Below are positions 30,585 through 37,123 of a stretch of 37,123 nucleotides of DNA, piece after piece. Each line of letters begins with the position of its first letter. Within the stretch, counting starts at the first letter, position 1. Source of the DNA: Lachnospiraceae bacterium UBA7143 (GTDB lineage Bacteria; Bacillota; Clostridia; Lachnospirales; Lachnospiraceae); assembly GCA_002491905.1 (NCBI GenBank), contig DKWV01000054.1:1-37123 (forward strand). The letters run 5' to 3'. Below the pieces are notes generated by a model. It was not told the origin of the DNA. It saw nothing but the letters and a program-made list of their open reading frames with translations, and ran no database searches. A program made the translations under genes and the position numbers.

Positions 30585-32051
30585 CTACAGCGTCACTGCG
30601 GCAACCTCTCCTTCCCCGGAGATTCCCTGTACGGTCAACCCTGTTTTCAGGTATCCTTCAATCTGCTTTACCACCGCCTCGTCAAAAATTTCTCCCGGTG
30701 CCACAAGCGGACTTCCCGGCGGATATAGGTTGACAAATCCGGCTGCAATCCTGCCTTCTGCCTTCTGCAGGGGAATATTCTCCCATTCGCTGTGAAATGC
30801 CCGGGCGGGTGCCATGCCGCTCTTAAGTGGCCTGAATAAAAGCGCCGACGCACCTCTCTCCGCCGCTTTTTTCTCCGACACGGCACTGTCACCGCACGCG
30901 CCCTTCTCTATCCTATCATCTATTTCGCAAAGCGCGTCAGCCAATCTCTGCCAGCCTACAGCTTCATCCATCAATGTCATAATCGCCAGCACATATGTCT
31001 GCGCTTCCATCTCCATCTCCAGATGATATGCTTCCCGCAGAATCCCGCTCAGCTCTTTCCCCGTCATACCTGTTCCCTTGACGGAAATCAGTATTTTTCC
31101 GATATCCCATCCCTTTAATTCATGTTTTTTTGATAACAGATTTGTCATTTTCCCGATACGGATATGTTTGAGCGCCGCCGTCCTTTCGCAAAAACTCTCA
31201 TAGTGTCCCCGCATGGCGGCAAACCGTTCCTGTCCCTGCTCCTTTAGGAACTTTACGCAGGAATCCATACTCGCCATAAGCACATAGGACGGACTGCTGC
31301 TCTGCAGCATGGAAAGATATCTATGCAGCCTGTCTCTGTCAACCCTGTCGCCGTTCACATGCAGAAGCGCCGTCTGCGTCATTGCCGGAAGTGTTTTATG
31401 CAGACTGTGGATCACCAGGTCCGCCCCTCCCGCAATGGCTCCCTGCGGCAGATGCGGCGACAGGCCAAAGTGCGCTCCGTGCGCCTCGTCCACAATCAAT
31501 ATCCCGCCCCGCTTATGTACCGCGGCTGCAATCCCGGGGATGTCGGAAAGAACCCCCTCATAAGTCGGCGAGGTAACGACCACCGCCTTCACCTCGGGGT
31601 AAGTGTCCAGAAGGACACTAAGCTCCTCCGCAGATGCCCCGTCGCAGATATCGTACTCCGGGATCATTCTCGGATAGTAATACCGCACGATAAGTCCATT
31701 CAAAATCGCCGCATGATAAACCGATTTATGACAGTTTCTTGCTATTAAAATCTCATCGAACGGCCTGACAGCCGTCATGACAGCCGCCAGAACCCCGGCG
31801 GTACTCCCGTTTATCAGAAAAAAAGTCTCATCCGCCCCGTAAAGACGGTTGGCCCTAAACTGCGCTTCTTTTAAAATGCCCTCCGCCTGATGCAGATTGT
31901 CAAAGCCGTCTATCTCCGATATGTCAATTCTGTGGTAATCCGCCATCTCGCCGCCTGCCGGGTTGCGTTTATGCCCCGGCATATGATAGGGATAAAAATC
32001 GCTTGCCGCATAGTCTGATAGTGCCTGATACAGGCTTTTTTCCGCCGTCAT
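30585..32051 (-). CDS. Orn/Lys/Arg decarboxylase-family PLP enzyme (YaaO-like)
   Basis: The 488-residue fold-type I PLP protein begins FYPYHMPGHKRN and has NGSTAGVLAA (cofactor phosphate site), DEAHGAHF (188-195) and the Schiff-base lysine K219 in SLHKTLPAMTQ. This subgroup lacks the N-terminal wing domain of the larger inducible decarboxylases and includes B. subtilis YaaO and SpeA-type arginine decarboxylases. It may make polyamine precursors. It is translationally coupled (4-nt ATGA overlap) to the HD-domain gene before it. Confidence 0.92.
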   Translation of the reverse strand: MTAEKSLYQALSDYAASDFYPYHMPGHKRNPAGGEMADYHRIDISEIDGFDNLHQAEGILKEAQFRANRLYGADETFFLINGSTAGVLAAVMTAVRPFDEILIARNCHKSVYHAAILNGLIVRYYYPRMIPEYDICDGASAEELSVLLDTYPEVKAVVVTSPTYEGVLSDIPGIAAAVHKRGGILIVDEAHGAHFGLSPHLPQGAIAGGADLVIHSLHKTLPAMTQTALLHVNGDRVDRDRLHRYLSMLQSSSPSYVLMASMDSCVKFLKEQGQERFAAMRGHYESFCERTAALKHIRIGKMTNLLSKKHELKGWDIGKILISVKGTGMTGKELSGILREAYHLEMEMEAQTYVLAIMTLMDEAVGWQRLADALCEIDDRIEKGACGDSAVSEKKAAERGASALLFRPLKSGMAPARAFHSEWENIPLQKAEGRIAAGFVNLYPPGSPLVAPGEIFDEAVVKQIEGYLKTGLTVQGISGEGEVAAVTL

Positions 32052-32590
32052 GACGCCTTGGCCCCATGTCCCCGGTGAACGCCCACGGTTTCCATCAGCG
32101 AGCAGTACTTATCCGCAGCCGTCACAACCCAAGCCTCCCTGCAGGTGGGCGGCACCACCGATAAAGGCCACATATGTTTCTTTATGATTTCCCGCTGAAT
32201 GTCATTCAACTGATACTCCTTTTCCGCATTGCGAAGCGCCGTCATCGGATGATGAAAACCGTGCAGACGCTTCCTCTGGGACAGGTAATCCTTATCATGC
32301 CAATCGTAGAGAAAATAATCGTGCAGCAGCGCGCCCCGGATCAGATCGTGCTTGTTGCAGCCAATCCCCAGCTTTTTATTTAAAAGAAGACTGTAACGAG
32401 CCACATCCATACAATGATTGTGCACCGTCATCGTACCGTGCTGGAGATGCCCTCTGGTACTCATGAAGTTTTCGGATTTCAGGATGTCCCCGCCGTGTTC
32501 CCGGAGCAGTTCATGGATTCTCTTATGGCGTTCGTAGAGCCTCTTTAAGCGCTCGCTGCGTCTTCTTTTTAAGTTCTTCAACAACTCCAT
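32048..32590 (-). CDS. HD-domain phosphohydrolase-like protein
   Basis: The 180-residue protein has a very basic N-terminal helix (about 5-30) followed by an HD domain: H59 in HNHCMDVARYS, H90-D91 in GALLHDYFLYDWHD, H114 nearby and a C-terminal D160. HD proteins hydrolyse nucleotides or phosphomonoesters with a metal pair. Its substrate is unknown. The stop overlaps the decarboxylase start by 4 nt and it lies 41 nt after the CgeB-type gene, so all three are likely co-transcribed. Confidence 0.88.
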   Translation of the reverse strand: MELLKNLKRRRSERLKRLYERHKRIHELLREHGGDILKSENFMSTRGHLQHGTMTVHNHCMDVARYSLLLNKKLGIGCNKHDLIRGALLHDYFLYDWHDKDYLSQRKRLHGFHHPMTALRNAEKEYQLNDIQREIIKKHMWPLSVVPPTCREAWVVTAADKYCSLMETVGVHRGHGAKAS

Positions 32591-32631
32591 TTTCTTTTCC
32601 CCCGTTTCCCGCGAACCAAATTAAAATTGCT

Positions 32632-33813
32632 TTACTGCTCCTCTTCCACCAGATTATGCAGCACCATTGCCCTGTGTGCCCAGGTATGCCCCGTCCTTGC
32701 CAGTTCATAGCCGCCGTCTGCGATTGTCTGCATGCGGTCAGCGTCCGAAAGCAGTCCCTCCGCAATTTCCGGCAGCCTTTCCATCTCCGTCAGGGAATAG
32801 AGGCTGCTGTCCTTACCGTCATGTAGAATTTCATCCAGATACAGGCTGCCGTCCGTAAGGCACACCGCCCCGTTCAGCATGGAATTAAATATTCTGTCAT
32901 GTGCGCCGTTCTTAAACCAGGGCATCACGTTTAAGGAAATCTTCGTCTGACACAGTTTTTTCAGGCACCCCTCAGAGTCCAGATTGTTCATAATCATCAG
33001 ATTCTCCGGGTGCCTGCATTCCAGAAGGTCCCAGCCGTCGCCGAAAACGTGAACCTTAATCCCCGCGTCCGCCAGTTCCTGCACCGCCCGTCCCCTGAAT
33101 GTATAGCGCACATACAGATCGATAAAAGTGAGCGCTGCCATAGTTTTTTTTAATTCTTCCTCCGGCACCTCGGAAAGTTCCGCAAGCAGATGGGATTCCG
33201 CGACCTCCTCAACCGTCTTGCCCGGATTCGTCAAAAGATCATCGATCATCCCATGATAAAAGGCTGTGTACTCATCGTCAATCCTTGTAATATATTTGTC
33301 AAAAGTGGACGGCCTGCAATAATTTCCCACCATCGTCACGTCATACTTCCGATACGCAATCGGCACATTCGACTTGTTCGGATACAGTTTTGTGCCTGCC
33401 AGCGGCAGAAACGGCCCGTTTTTAATCTCCGGGAAAAACCGGCGCATATAAGCCTCATGGTTTTTATCTATGCTGATATGGTGGTAGTTCTTCGGAACCT
33501 TTTCCAGAAAATGATGATAATACATGGGGTGGTCCACCACAATATTATAACTGGGGATGCACAGCGCCTCCCACATCATCGTGTCATTTTCATCCAGAAA
33601 ATATTCTTCCCCGCTCATCCCGTGAAAATTAAAGTTGATGAGCGCGGTATTCCCTTCTTCAAAAAAACGAAAAAACTTCTCCGCGCTCTCCCACGGCCTG
33701 CCCAGATCATAGATAAAGGTTTCATGCCCAAGCGCTTTCATGGCCTCCGCGATCTGCAGGGAAAAATACCCCTGTGTCTCGATATCACCTGTAAAAAACA
33801 GCAGCTTTTTCAT
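32632..33813 (-). CDS. CgeB/DUF3880-type glycosyltransferase-like protein
   Basis: The 393-residue protein starts with a GT-B-like Rossmann segment (KKLLFFTGDIETQGYFSLQI). Its C-terminal half has VHVFGDGWDLLECRHPENL, SLNVMPWFKNGAHDRIFNSM and GAVCLTDGSLYLDEIL, the acceptor- and donor-lobe patterns of CgeB family glycosyltransferases. B. subtilis CgeB belongs to spore outer-layer glycosylation, but in clostridial genomes relatives also glycosylate flagellin. The upstream SigD-like -10 favours a motility link here. AAGGAG is 8 nt before the ATG. The acceptor is unknown. Confidence 0.82.
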   Translation of the reverse strand: MKKLLFFTGDIETQGYFSLQIAEAMKALGHETFIYDLGRPWESAEKFFRFFEEGNTALINFNFHGMSGEEYFLDENDTMMWEALCIPSYNIVVDHPMYYHHFLEKVPKNYHHISIDKNHEAYMRRFFPEIKNGPFLPLAGTKLYPNKSNVPIAYRKYDVTMVGNYCRPSTFDKYITRIDDEYTAFYHGMIDDLLTNPGKTVEEVAESHLLAELSEVPEEELKKTMAALTFIDLYVRYTFRGRAVQELADAGIKVHVFGDGWDLLECRHPENLMIMNNLDSEGCLKKLCQTKISLNVMPWFKNGAHDRIFNSMLNGAVCLTDGSLYLDEILHDGKDSSLYSLTEMERLPEIAEGLLSDADRMQTIADGGYELARTGHTWAHRAMVLHNLVEEEQ

Positions 33814-33851
33814 CGCCGCACTCCTTTTTGTTGTGCCGTCAACTACTTTTT

Positions 33852-33878
33852 ATATCGGCTGTATTTCCTATTTCGTAA
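33852..33878 (-). promoter_or_regulatory. SigD (flagellar sigma-28)-like promoter candidate
   Basis: The minus strand has an exact GCCGATAT -10 (33859-33852) with TTAC 15 nt upstream (33878-33875) where TAAA is expected. It is about 40 nt before the CgeB-type gene. The -10 is perfect and the -35 half-matching; a weak sigma-A promoter (TTACGA with ATATAA) overlaps it. Confidence 0.45.
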
Positions 33879-33909
33879 CTGTCCGGGACTGGGCAAAGCG
33901 GAACATGAG

Positions 33910-34305
33910 TTACTGCTTCTCCAGCTCCTCCACATATTCTCTCGCCGCTTTTTCCCGCGCTCCTCCCGGCGCGGTCTCCAGATAAGCGTTCAGTTCTTCG
34001 ATATAAGGCGCCTTATCCTCAGAAATTTTTCCCCTGATATAGGAAAGATAAGCGTCTGTGAAAGCCCAGTACCCGTCAAACTCCTCCTCATAATTTCTGC
34101 CAAAGTAAAGGGACGAAAAATTATGGGCCGGCCCAAACATATCCTCATCCAACTCTATGGCCTCCAGGCGGTAAGACAGGGACCTTGTCCTATAGTTGTG
34201 GGACAGCTCCCGGAAACGGCTAAAGCAAAACGCCATGCACGCAAAAAACAGAATTGTAAACAGTATGATCAGCACATAGTATTTTGTATTGCTCTTATTC
34301 TTCAA
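33910..34305 (-). CDS. Small membrane protein of unknown function, third gene of the zinc-ribbon cassette
   Basis: The protein has about 131 residues: a short basic N terminus, one membrane segment (about 9-28), and a C-terminal domain of about 95 residues rich in Glu, Tyr and Arg, ending in YVEELEKQ. The start is a TTG at 34305 with a perfect GGAGG 6 nt upstream, inside the end of the preceding gene. No zinc ribbon is present. The same plan (one TM plus acidic helical tail) and the overlaps suggest one complex with the next two genes. No known family is recognised. Confidence 0.72.
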   Translation of the reverse strand: MKNKSNTKYYVLIILFTILFFACMAFCFSRFRELSHNYRTRSLSYRLEAIELDEDMFGPAHNFSSLYFGRNYEEEFDGYWAFTDAYLSYIRGKISEDKAPYIEELNAYLETAPGGAREKAAREYVEELEKQ

Positions 34306-35041
34306 AGTACGCCTCCATTCTCCGTTTGGTGACTTCCTCAATATCCGCGCTTCCCTCCAGGGTAAACTGTTTCCCTGACTTCAGCGTTTTCAGTGTCTCA
34401 ATCTCCTCATCCGTCAGCCGGTAGTAATTCTTCAAATAGCCGTCAACCTCCCGCGTCAGCTCCTCTTTAACCGCACTGTCTCCCCCTGAGCTGTAAAAAA
34501 TCTGTATGCTGATTACATCCGTATCCTGAAGCGCAGCATAATTATCCCCCTCGTTCATGGAGTCCATAGACTGCAGCACACCAACTAAAATAAGAGAATA
34601 GTTGTAGATGTCATTGAGCTCCGCTGCATACTCCGGGTAATTCGCAAAGTGCTCGCCCGTCGGATCCGTAGTAGAAGCGAGAAGATACGCCCGTATATAC
34701 TGTCCCTCATCGAGATATTGGGAAATCTTCTCCTTATTCTGCGCAAGACGCGCGCCAGTCACCTCGTAGGAAGACTTTCCTGAAAAACGGTATTGAAAAA
34801 AGGCAACAAAGCCAAAAGAAACAATAGCAATCACCAGAAAGACAATCCCCAGCCCGAATGTCAGATGCCTGAGCACCTGATTTGCACCAGTCTCCAGCAG
34901 TTCATCCCTCTTTTTCTCATACGCCTCATCATAAGTTTGAAGTTCCTTCGCCAGCTTCAGTGCATGTTCGTTGACCGTACCGCAATAGGGGCACTTCAGT
35001 TGGTCGCTGGCAAAGTCAGCGCCGCAGTTTGTACATTTCAT
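34295..35041 (-). CDS. Zinc-ribbon membrane protein of unknown function (second of cassette)
   Basis: The 248-residue protein has an N-terminal zinc ribbon, C3-x2-C6 and C17-x2-C20 (MKCTNCGADF, KCPYCG), a linker, one membrane segment (about 61-85), and a mostly helical acidic tail with about 160 residues (a TPR-like look, not proven). The start overlaps the previous gene by 26 nt and has AAGGA 7 nt upstream. The topology suggests the ribbon in the cytoplasm and the tail outside. No function can be assigned. Confidence 0.75.
   Translation of the reverse strand: MKCTNCGADFASDQLKCPYCGTVNEHALKLAKELQTYDEAYEKKRDELLETGANQVLRHLTFGLGIVFLVIAIVSFGFVAFFQYRFSGKSSYEVTGARLAQNKEKISQYLDEGQYIRAYLLASTTDPTGEHFANYPEYAAELNDIYNYSLILVGVLQSMDSMNEGDNYAALQDTDVISIQIFYSSGGDSAVKEELTREVDGYLKNYYRLTDEEIETLKTLKSGKQFTLEGSADIEEVTKRRMEAYFEE
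34312..34316 (-). promoter_or_regulatory. Ribosome binding site selecting a TTG start
   Basis: GGAGG on the minus strand lies 6 nt before TTG at 34305. It decides the start of the third cassette gene, which has no suitable ATG, and lies inside the coding end of the second gene. Confidence 0.65.
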
Positions 35042-35669
35042 CTTCGAGTCCTTCCTCCGTCATTATTTCTGTCTCCCGCTCCACTTCCTCCGCGAGTGCC
35101 GCCTCAATCTCTTCATCCGTCCCATAGACAGAAAAGAAAATATCATCCGAACGCATATCGTAATCCTCTGCCATTACTTCGTATATGAACAGCATTTCTT
35201 CCGCATCATGTGCCTTATATGCCTCATCGAAAAGAGGCGGATACGTGTGCAGGAACCATGCCGTGCGGTAGCAGAAATAGTCCGGGGAGTCGAGGTACAC
35301 CTCGCACTCGTCAATCAGATATTTCTCCAACTGGTCCCAGTCCTCTTTCTCATATGCATTCTTCATATCGCTGGACAGCCTGTCCATATCCCGCTGCATC
35401 CTGGCCTCTCCTATTTTATCCGGTATATCCAGCGCAACAACAAGCGCAAACACCAGAAACAACACCATCAGCGTGACAACCACAACCGCTCCCAGCTTTT
35501 TCGGAACGGCTGTCGTATCAGCCTGCGCCCTTTTTACCGCCCTGATCTTTTCGTCCGTATTTTCCCTGCTTAGGTCGATCAGCTCCCTCCCACAGTAAGG
35601 ACAAAAAGCCGTCCCACCGTCAGGCACTCCGGCACCGCAGCCGGGACATATCCTCATCTTCTGTTCCAC
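35016..35669 (-). CDS. Zinc-ribbon membrane protein of unknown function (first of cassette)
   Basis: The 217-residue protein has an N-terminal zinc ribbon, C8-x2-C11 and C23-x2-C26 (ICPGCG, FCPYCG), a basic linker, one membrane segment (about 58-80), and a strongly acidic, helical C-terminal tail. The GTG start at 35669 has AGGAGG about 11 nt upstream. Its layout is that of the next gene, so the two may be diverged duplicates. An extended -10 promoter lies just upstream. Confidence 0.76.
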   Translation of the reverse strand: MEQKMRICPGCGAGVPDGGTAFCPYCGRELIDLSRENTDEKIRAVKRAQADTTAVPKKLGAVVVVTLMVLFLVFALVVALDIPDKIGEARMQRDMDRLSSDMKNAYEKEDWDQLEKYLIDECEVYLDSPDYFCYRTAWFLHTYPPLFDEAYKAHDAEEMLFIYEVMAEDYDMRSDDIFFSVYGTDEEIEAALAEEVERETEIMTEEGLEDEMYKLRR

Positions 35670-35690
35670 GGCGACAAATCCCTCCTTCCC

Positions 35691-35699
35691 AGTATAGCA
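35691..35699 (-). promoter_or_regulatory. Extended -10 promoter candidate for the zinc-ribbon cassette
   Basis: The minus strand reads TGCTATACT (TG-N-TATACT), about 22 nt before the GTG at 35669 and downstream of the PTS gene stop. There is no convincing -35. Confidence 0.45.
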
Positions 35700-35728
35700 T
35701 ATCCTTCATAAAACCGCGCGCCCTGTAA

Positions 35729-36823
35729 TCAATCTCCCTGAATCTTTTTGCCGTCGCGGTACACAAGCGCAGTAATAATGAAGCTGGCCGCAAAGGACAC
35801 GACAGCCACTGCGGCTGCTTTCCATAAATTGGCCGGATCATCAACACTGTAAAACATCAGAATCGTCGGAATACATGGGAAGGCAAAGGTATAGCAGTGT
35901 ACCGTCAGAAGCCCCTGCACCGCCCCTGCAATCATGCAGCCAAAAATATTGCCAAGTAACGGTGTTTTTTCCTTAAAGCATACGGCAAAAATAGACGGCT
36001 CCGCAATCCCGGAGACAAATTCCGTAATCATCGCGCTGATGGACATGGCCTTCTTCTCCGCCGTTTTCGACTTGACAAAGACCGCAAGATCGCAGCCCGC
36101 AAGCGATATATTGGAAATGAGAAATGCAACCATAATTCCGTAATCAACGCCCGTCACACCGATCTGTGTAATCGCAAGCGTGATAAAGATCCAGTGCATT
36201 CCCGTGGATACAAGTAACGTCGTCAACGCCGCAAACACAGCCCAGGCTATCATAGGCGCCCTTATCTGCATGATTTCAAGCCCGTCCGCCAGTATACCGC
36301 TCAACAGGCTGACAATCGGCTCAATTACAAGAATACCAAACAGTGAGGTGAGAAAGATCACGCACACCGCCAGAAAATACGGCTGTAGGCTCTCCTTAAT
36401 CCGCTTTTTCAGCCATCCCTCAATATGGGACATACAGTAAACCAGCAGGATAATCGGAATTACATTATAAGCGTAAGTCGCCGCTACCACCGGTATCCCC
36501 GCAAAGGTAACCTTCTCCCCGCCCTCCATCAGCGCCGCAAAATCAGGGAGCAGCATGACGCACACGCTCGCAAGCGCAAGCAGCGGATCCGTGTCGAAAT
36601 GCTTCGCAGCGGAATAGGCGACAAATACCGGCAAAAAATAGAAGGGTGTTGTCGCCAGCGCCGACATAATCACCTCTGTCGTCCCCGTCAAAACATGTAC
36701 CGCCGTCAAAAGCATCACAACAATTTTCAGGATGCCGCCCGCCAAAAGAATCGGTATAATCGGCATCATACACTCTGTAACATGGTCAAACGCTGCCAGA
36801 ATTCCCTTTTTAATCCTATTCAT
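35729..36823 (-). CDS. PTS EIIC membrane component (glucose/glucoside superfamily), orphan
   Basis: The protein has about 364 residues and about ten hydrophobic segments. It has PTS EIIC features: the N-terminal FDHVTECMMPIIPILLAGGI, PFYFLPVFVAYSAAKHF, GMHWIFITLAITQIG, and FVSGIAEPSIFAVCFKE, which corresponds to the substrate-site GITEP loop. EIIC translocates the sugar phosphorylated by EIIB. No EIIB, EIIA or regulator gene is near, so it must borrow partners or have another role. The ATG at 36823 follows GGTGG by about 5 nt; a GTG at 36832 is less likely. The sugar is unknown. Confidence 0.85.
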   Translation of the reverse strand: MNRIKKGILAAFDHVTECMMPIIPILLAGGILKIVVMLLTAVHVLTGTTEVIMSALATTPFYFLPVFVAYSAAKHFDTDPLLALASVCVMLLPDFAALMEGGEKVTFAGIPVVAATYAYNVIPIILLVYCMSHIEGWLKKRIKESLQPYFLAVCVIFLTSLFGILVIEPIVSLLSGILADGLEIMQIRAPMIAWAVFAALTTLLVSTGMHWIFITLAITQIGVTGVDYGIMVAFLISNISLAGCDLAVFVKSKTAEKKAMSISAMITEFVSGIAEPSIFAVCFKEKTPLLGNIFGCMIAGAVQGLLTVHCYTFAFPCIPTILMFYSVDDPANLWKAAAVAVVSFAASFIITALVYRDGKKIQGD

Positions 36824-36852
36824 ATCCCCCACCGTCCATTATCCTTTTTTCT

Positions 36853-36861
36853 ATTATATCA
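36853..36861 (-). promoter_or_regulatory. Extended -10 promoter of the PTS EIIC gene
   Basis: The minus strand reads TGATATAAT, a perfect extended -10, about 30 nt before the start codon. A TTGACC at 36890-36885 is 26 nt away, too far to be its -35. Confidence 0.6.
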
Positions 36862-36910
36862 TTTTCCATATTTTTCTACCACACGGTCAAAATTCTGTCT
36901 CCATTTACTT

Positions 36911-36956
36911 AAAAAACCCTTATAACCACCACAAACGCAGCAATTATAAGGGTTTT
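36911..36956 (-). terminator. Intrinsic terminator after the tRNA genes
   Basis: AAAACCCTTATAA and TTATAAGGGTTTT form a perfect 13-bp stem with an 18-nt loop. On the minus strand it is followed by a run of T and lies about 10 nt after tRNA-Phe, so it ends the tRNA transcript before the PTS gene. The stem is symmetrical and may also work on the plus strand. Confidence 0.8.
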
Positions 36957-36966
36957 CACTTGTTAA

Positions 36967-37039
<73 letters not shown>

Positions 37040-37045
37040 ATTGAG

Positions 37046-37119
37046 TAGCGGGGACAGGATTTGAACCTATGACCTTCGGGTTATGAGCCCGACGAGCTTC
37101 CAGACTGCTCCACCCCGCG
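37046..37119 (-). tRNA. Initiator tRNA-Met (anticodon CAT)
   Basis: The anticodon stem has the three G:C pairs of initiators (TCGGG-CTCATAA-CCCGA). The acceptor starts CGCGGGG and ends CCCCGCT-A, so position 1:72 is a C/T mismatch, as expected for initiators, which must lack a strong 1:72 pair. CCA is not encoded. It lies 6 nt upstream of tRNA-Phe in the same transcript. Confidence 0.96.
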
Positions 37120-37123
37120 TTAT

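Overview
The window looks like a chromosomal segment from an anaerobic, endospore-forming, probably motile member of the Clostridia, most likely a Lachnospiraceae-type bacterium. This assignment is an inference. It rests on the FMN-dependent FabK-type fatty-acid cluster, sporulation-family genes (spmA, a CotH kinase, a LysM/GH18 spore-lysin-like hydrolase, ricT), low-G+C-style SD sequences and promoters, a chemoreceptor, and a yaaO-to-rsmI gene order like the one near the origin of Bacillus. No insertion sequence, phage gene, CRISPR array or rRNA was seen, and no stretch over 300 bases lacks a gene.

Layout. 1-2124 (+): a LytTR response regulator and a GHKL sensor kinase (AgrA/AgrC type, without agrB/agrD). 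2182-11682 (-), in transcription order: a MATE exporter, an OmpR-type regulator and its kinase, a VTC-domain polyphosphate polymerase, a DUF4956 membrane protein and a CotH kinase, then spmA, a fructosamine-kinase-family protein and a LysM-GH18 hydrolase. 11771-17127 (+): a second OmpR-type regulator and kinase, followed after a structured leader by an ABC ATPase and a large FtsX-type permease. 17271-18725 (+): a six-TM chemoreceptor.

18730-25667 (-): the fatty-acid synthesis cluster acpP-fabK-fabD-fabG-fabF-fabZ-(second FabK/nitronate-monooxygenase-like gene)-fabH. It starts from a strong promoter overlapped by a FabT-like palindrome. A second such palindrome and an intrinsic terminator lie between fabK and fabD. 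25773-32590 (-): an HD protein, an Orn/Lys/Arg decarboxylase-family gene, a guanylate-kinase-like gene, yaaR, holB, ricT, trmN6 and rsmI, which is the Bacillus yaaO-yabC neighbourhood with a GMK-like gene where tmk would be. 32632-37119 (-): a CgeB-type glycosyltransferase behind a SigD-like -10, three overlapping small membrane-protein genes (two with zinc ribbons), an orphan PTS EIIC, a terminator, and tRNA-Phe and initiator tRNA-Met.

The best candidates for something little described are: (1) the VTC-DUF4956-CotH module next to a two-component system; (2) a structured repeat found twice, each time in a 5' leader (before the ABC transporter and before rsmI); (3) small GC-rich REP-like palindromes in intergenic gaps; and (4) the three-gene zinc-ribbon membrane-protein cassette.
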